Position numbers and translations under genes: made by a program. Positions 61,245 through 64,000 of a stretch of DNA of 64,000 nt are shown here, piece after piece. Source of the stretch: Microcebus murinus (Eukaryota > Chordata > Mammalia > Primates > Cheirogaleidae). The stretch is taken from NCBI RefSeq assembly GCF_040939455.1, contig NC_134117.1:65494501-65558500 (forward strand), given 5' to 3'. Each line of letters opens with the position of its first letter. Position 1 is the first letter of the stretch. The notes beneath the pieces were generated by a model. It made no database searches. It was given only the letters and a program-made list of their open reading frames with translations, and was not told where the DNA came from.

Positions 61245-61470
61245 TAGTTATTTGACACTTCCTATGTGCCAGGCACTGTTCTAAGGGCTTACATCTGTGA
61301 ACTTGTGTAATTCCCATGGCAACCTCATTCGATCCCCATTTAACAGCTATGAAAACTGGGACAGAGAAATAAAGTAACTTGCCCAGAGCCTCAAAAGTGT
61401 TTAAGTGGCAAGTGGCAGAGCCAGGACTTAGAGCCAGGCAGGCCTTCGGGTCATGCTCTCCCCAATATAG
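61245..61470 (+). repeat. MIR
   Basis: The sequence 'cttcctatgtgccaggcact', 'gttctaagggcttacatctg', 'acttgcccagagcctcaaaa' and 'gtggcagagccaggacttag' is a long, well-preserved MIR. Confidence 0.9.
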
Positions 61471-62734
61471 TGAAACATGCTTGTTCACTTATACCTCCTG
61501 GCGGTTTTCCATGTTCCTGCACATATACCTATTGCATTTGTTTTAAGAGCCACGTGGAATTCCATGCTTTATTCTAGGGTGTAAAAACTAAATTGGTGTC
61601 CTGCTGCTTTAGCAAGTAGCCTTCTATCCGTTTTTTTTTTTTTTTTTTCCAGGAATAGAGACTCATCTGGAAAGAATGAAAGCATTTCCTCTCTCCCCAG
61701 GGGGAGCGGAGATCGGCCATTGTGTTTCTAAGGACTGGTGGGCCCAGCTTAACTTAGAGAGAAGACACTTGCCCTTGGCTAATAGAATTTCTTTTTGAGA
61801 AGCTTTACCTGAAAGGACTTCAGGGTATATTTTCAGAGAAAATCAAGATGATTGTTTGTAGGAGTGGAACTAGACAGATTTGGTGGCACCCTAGGAAATG
61901 GCTGGGGGGAGGGGATAGGACGGCCAAGGTGTCCCAGGGCCTAGAGCCTGGCGCATCCTCGAGTGGTCCCATCTGTGGTGTGTGGTCTGGAATAGGCCTG
62001 AACGGGGAAAAGGGACCGTAGGCGGCTCTGGCGGAGTGCCCAGGAGGGATATGAGATCAGGGAAGGGCTACCCTACACCCAGAAGCAACTCCTCTGGGTA
62101 AGCCCAGCAGCAGAGAACTGAGACTGTAGCCCTGGGTGTGTCCCCTGCCCTCACAGCCTCCCGGGGGAGCCCAGGAAGCCCTTGCCCCACTGTGAATCCT
62201 GCCTGTAGCATAGCCACCAGCAGGGGCTTCCTCAGTACCCCAGGAATTTGAGAAGCTTTCAAAGGATCTGATTAAATCCATTTTTTTCCCCTATTCTCAA
62301 TATCATTTTCTGTTTGCTACAATTTGCAGATTTCTTGAACTTTATTTTCTCTCCCTTCTATTGAGTTTACATTGCTGCTGTATCATTTTCATTTCCAAGT
62401 ATTCTTTTGCGTTTTCAGAGCACTTCTTTTTTATGACTTCTTTTCTTGTTTCATGAATGCGATATTCTTTCTTAGTTCTTTGGACATATTATTTATAGTT
62501 TTTTGGGAGGGAAGTGTAAGGGGTTAATTTTCTTCTTTCTGCAGTGTTTCTGTTTCCCTTCAGCTTTATTTGTTTGGGTTTCTATCTTTCATCTTAGAAG
62601 CTGTCTTCTAGTGTCTTGTAGTTTTGTTTTACTGTTTGTTGATAAGTGGGGAGGGAAAACTAATAGATCCTATAAAACAATATTGAATTCTGTACCTACA
62701 TAAAAAAGAATTTACCTTCTTTTCATGTGAACAT
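61471..62734. other. Intergenic, unique
   Basis: No gene is recognised. It contains a poly(T) run at 61630-61648 and an AT-rich stretch from 62280 on. Confidence 0.5.
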
Positions 62735-62960
62735 TAAACATTTATAAAAATTGACCAAATATTAGGCCACAAAGAACATCTCAAGAAATTCTAAAGAATA
62801 GCAATATATAAAGAGCATTTTCCAATCATAATGCAATAAAACCAGAAATTAATGACAGAATTTTTTTAAATCTAAAAATTCTTTTTCCTGGTAATTTAAA
62901 ACTACTCTATTAACTCTTTGGGATAAAGGGAAAATAAAAAATAAAATGGCACAGTTTCTT

Positions 62961-63061
62961 TTTTTTTTTTTTTTTAATTTTTTTTTTTTTTTTTTTTAAC
63001 TGGCTAGCCAGGGTCCAAGCCCCAGAGCACCAACACAGTGGCCACTCTCGCAGGCAAGGAC
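62961..63061 (-). repeat. Short tRNA-SINE-like retroposon, antisense
   Basis: A T tract (62961-62998, the A-tail on the element strand) is followed by 63 bp whose minus strand ends 'gcttggaccctggctagcca', 'gtt'. 'ggcttggaccc' resembles a Pol III B box (ggttcgannccc). It is flanked by the 9-bp duplication 'cagtttctt' (62952-62960, 63062-63070). It is probably a 5'-truncated tRNA-derived SINE. Confidence 0.6.
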
Positions 63062-63473
63062 CAGTTTCTTGAAAATAATAATGAAAACATGGCATATAAT
63101 CTCTAGGATACTGCTAAAGCAGTTGTCACAGAAAAATTTATAGTTTTAAATATCAGGTGTGTCAAAAATGAAAACATAAATATAAGTGAATTTACCATCC
63201 AAAACGAAAAACAAAATAACAAACCAAAAGAAAGAAGGAAGGAATTGATAAAGATAAAATTGTAAATCATGATTTGGAAAACAAAAAAGAGTAGAAGTAA
63301 TAAATCCAAAAGCTGGATAGTTGAAAAACACAACAAAATACACAAACTATTAGATATTTTAAGCTTGAAGAAGAGAGAAAACACAAATGCACATAAATAG
63401 AAATGATAGCATAAAATCAGAGAAAAAAATTTAAGTACTTTGTATAACTCTATGCAAATAAATATGAAAATTA

Positions 63474-63796
63474 GGCCAGGCACAGTGGCTCATGCTCCTA
63501 ATCCTAGCACTCTGGGAGGCTGAGGTGAGCGGATTGCTCGAGGTCAGGAGTTCAAAACCAGCCTGAGCAAGAGCGAGATCCCGTCTCTACTATAAATAGA
63601 AAGAAATTAATTGGCCAACTAATATATATAGAAAAAATTAGCCAGGCATGGTGGCACATGCCTGTAGTCCCAGCTACTTGGGAGGCTGAGGCAGCAGGAT
63701 TACTTGGAGTTTGAGATTGCTGTGAGCTAGGCTGACGCCATGGCACCTGCTCTAGACTAGGCAACAAAGCGAGACTCTGTCTCAAAAAAAAAAAAA
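63474..63796 (+). repeat. Strepsirrhine Alu inside the L1
   Basis: This is a full sense copy with the linker 'attggccaactaatatatat'. A near-perfect flanking duplication (atgaaaatt) is visible. Confidence 0.95.
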
Positions 63797-64000
63797 TGAA
63801 AATTTAGAAAAAATAGACATTTTTAGGCAATCACAGCTTAATAAAATTCACCCCAGAAGAGATAGAAAGTCTAAACAAAGTAATTACTATAGAAGAAATG
63901 AAAGGACGCAATAGTTCTTCCACAAAACCAAAGAAATGCTAAACCAAATGGTATCACAAAAAAATTCTACATAACTTTTAAAAATCTGCTAATTCCATTG

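Larger units (their letters stand above)
62735..64000 (+). mobile_element. L1 fragment, sense, running past the window end
   Basis: The sequence 'attgaccaaatattaggcca', 'caaagaacatctcaagaaat', 'ccaatcataatgcaataaaa' and 'ccagaaattaatgacagaat' is L1 ORF2 sequence (endonuclease-to-RT region). Further ORF2-like sequence after the Alu reads 'caccccagaagagatagaaa'. It is interrupted by a small retroposon and an Alu, and it is decayed. Confidence 0.8.

Overview
The window is nuclear DNA of a primate, almost certainly a strepsirrhine and probably a Malagasy lemur. Two things show this. First, the single complete gene is an ortholog of mammalian RGR. Second, the many dimeric Alu elements carry an A-rich linker that expands into an 'aattggccaactaatatata'-type segment and begin with 'cctagcactctgggaggcc'. 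Both features are characteristic of lemur/loris Alus and not of monkey or human Alus.

Layout. Positions 1-243 hold the end of an old Alu. On the minus strand, 2081-2202 is the first coding exon of LRIT1 (signal peptide plus the start of its leucine-rich-repeat cap); its other exons lie left of the window. About 2 kb away, divergently transcribed, RGR runs from 4218 to 12071 in seven coding exons. All introns are GT-AG and the reading frame is unbroken at 291 codons, including the retinal-binding lysine in helix 7. Both genes are retinal: LRIT1 is a photoreceptor synaptic protein, and RGR is an opsin-type photoisomerase of the pigment epithelium and Mueller glia. The interval between them carries CRX/OTX-type motifs near each start, an E-box and a TATA-like element for RGR. 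The interval 244-14392 has no Alu, only old MIR, L2 and unique sequence.

From about 12.4 kb to the right end I recognise no gene. This 50 kb is intergenic DNA built from layered repeats. It includes a nearly full-length but decayed L1 (about 24.6-31.6 kb) interrupted by a MER2 DNA transposon, an Alu, a MaLR-like LTR and an Alu monomer. There is also a second L1 with an internal loss (34.3-38.9 kb), L1 fragments at 53.3, 54.75 and 62.7 kb, several MaLR/MLT1 solo LTRs, MER5A and MIR copies, and about 20 Alu copies. Several Alus show clean target-site duplications. Unique stretches of 1-3 kb lie between them (12.4-14.4, 16.4-18.9, 38.9-40.2, 41-44.3, 45.5-48.3, 58.1-59.9 and 61.5-62.7 kb).

The most informative structural observations are a tailless truncated Alu with a perfect 14-bp target duplication; an Alu whose tail carries a second Alu-linker segment (possible 3' transduction from a nested Alu); a short tRNA-SINE-like retroposon; a very recent-looking 5'-truncated lineage-specific L1 tail; a ~90-bp duplication inside RGR intron 5; a candidate RGR poly(A) signal lying in a MIR; and a repeat of unassigned family present three times between 44 and 58 kb. 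I saw no evidence of a novel protein-coding system. The longer open frames outside RGR look like chance frames.
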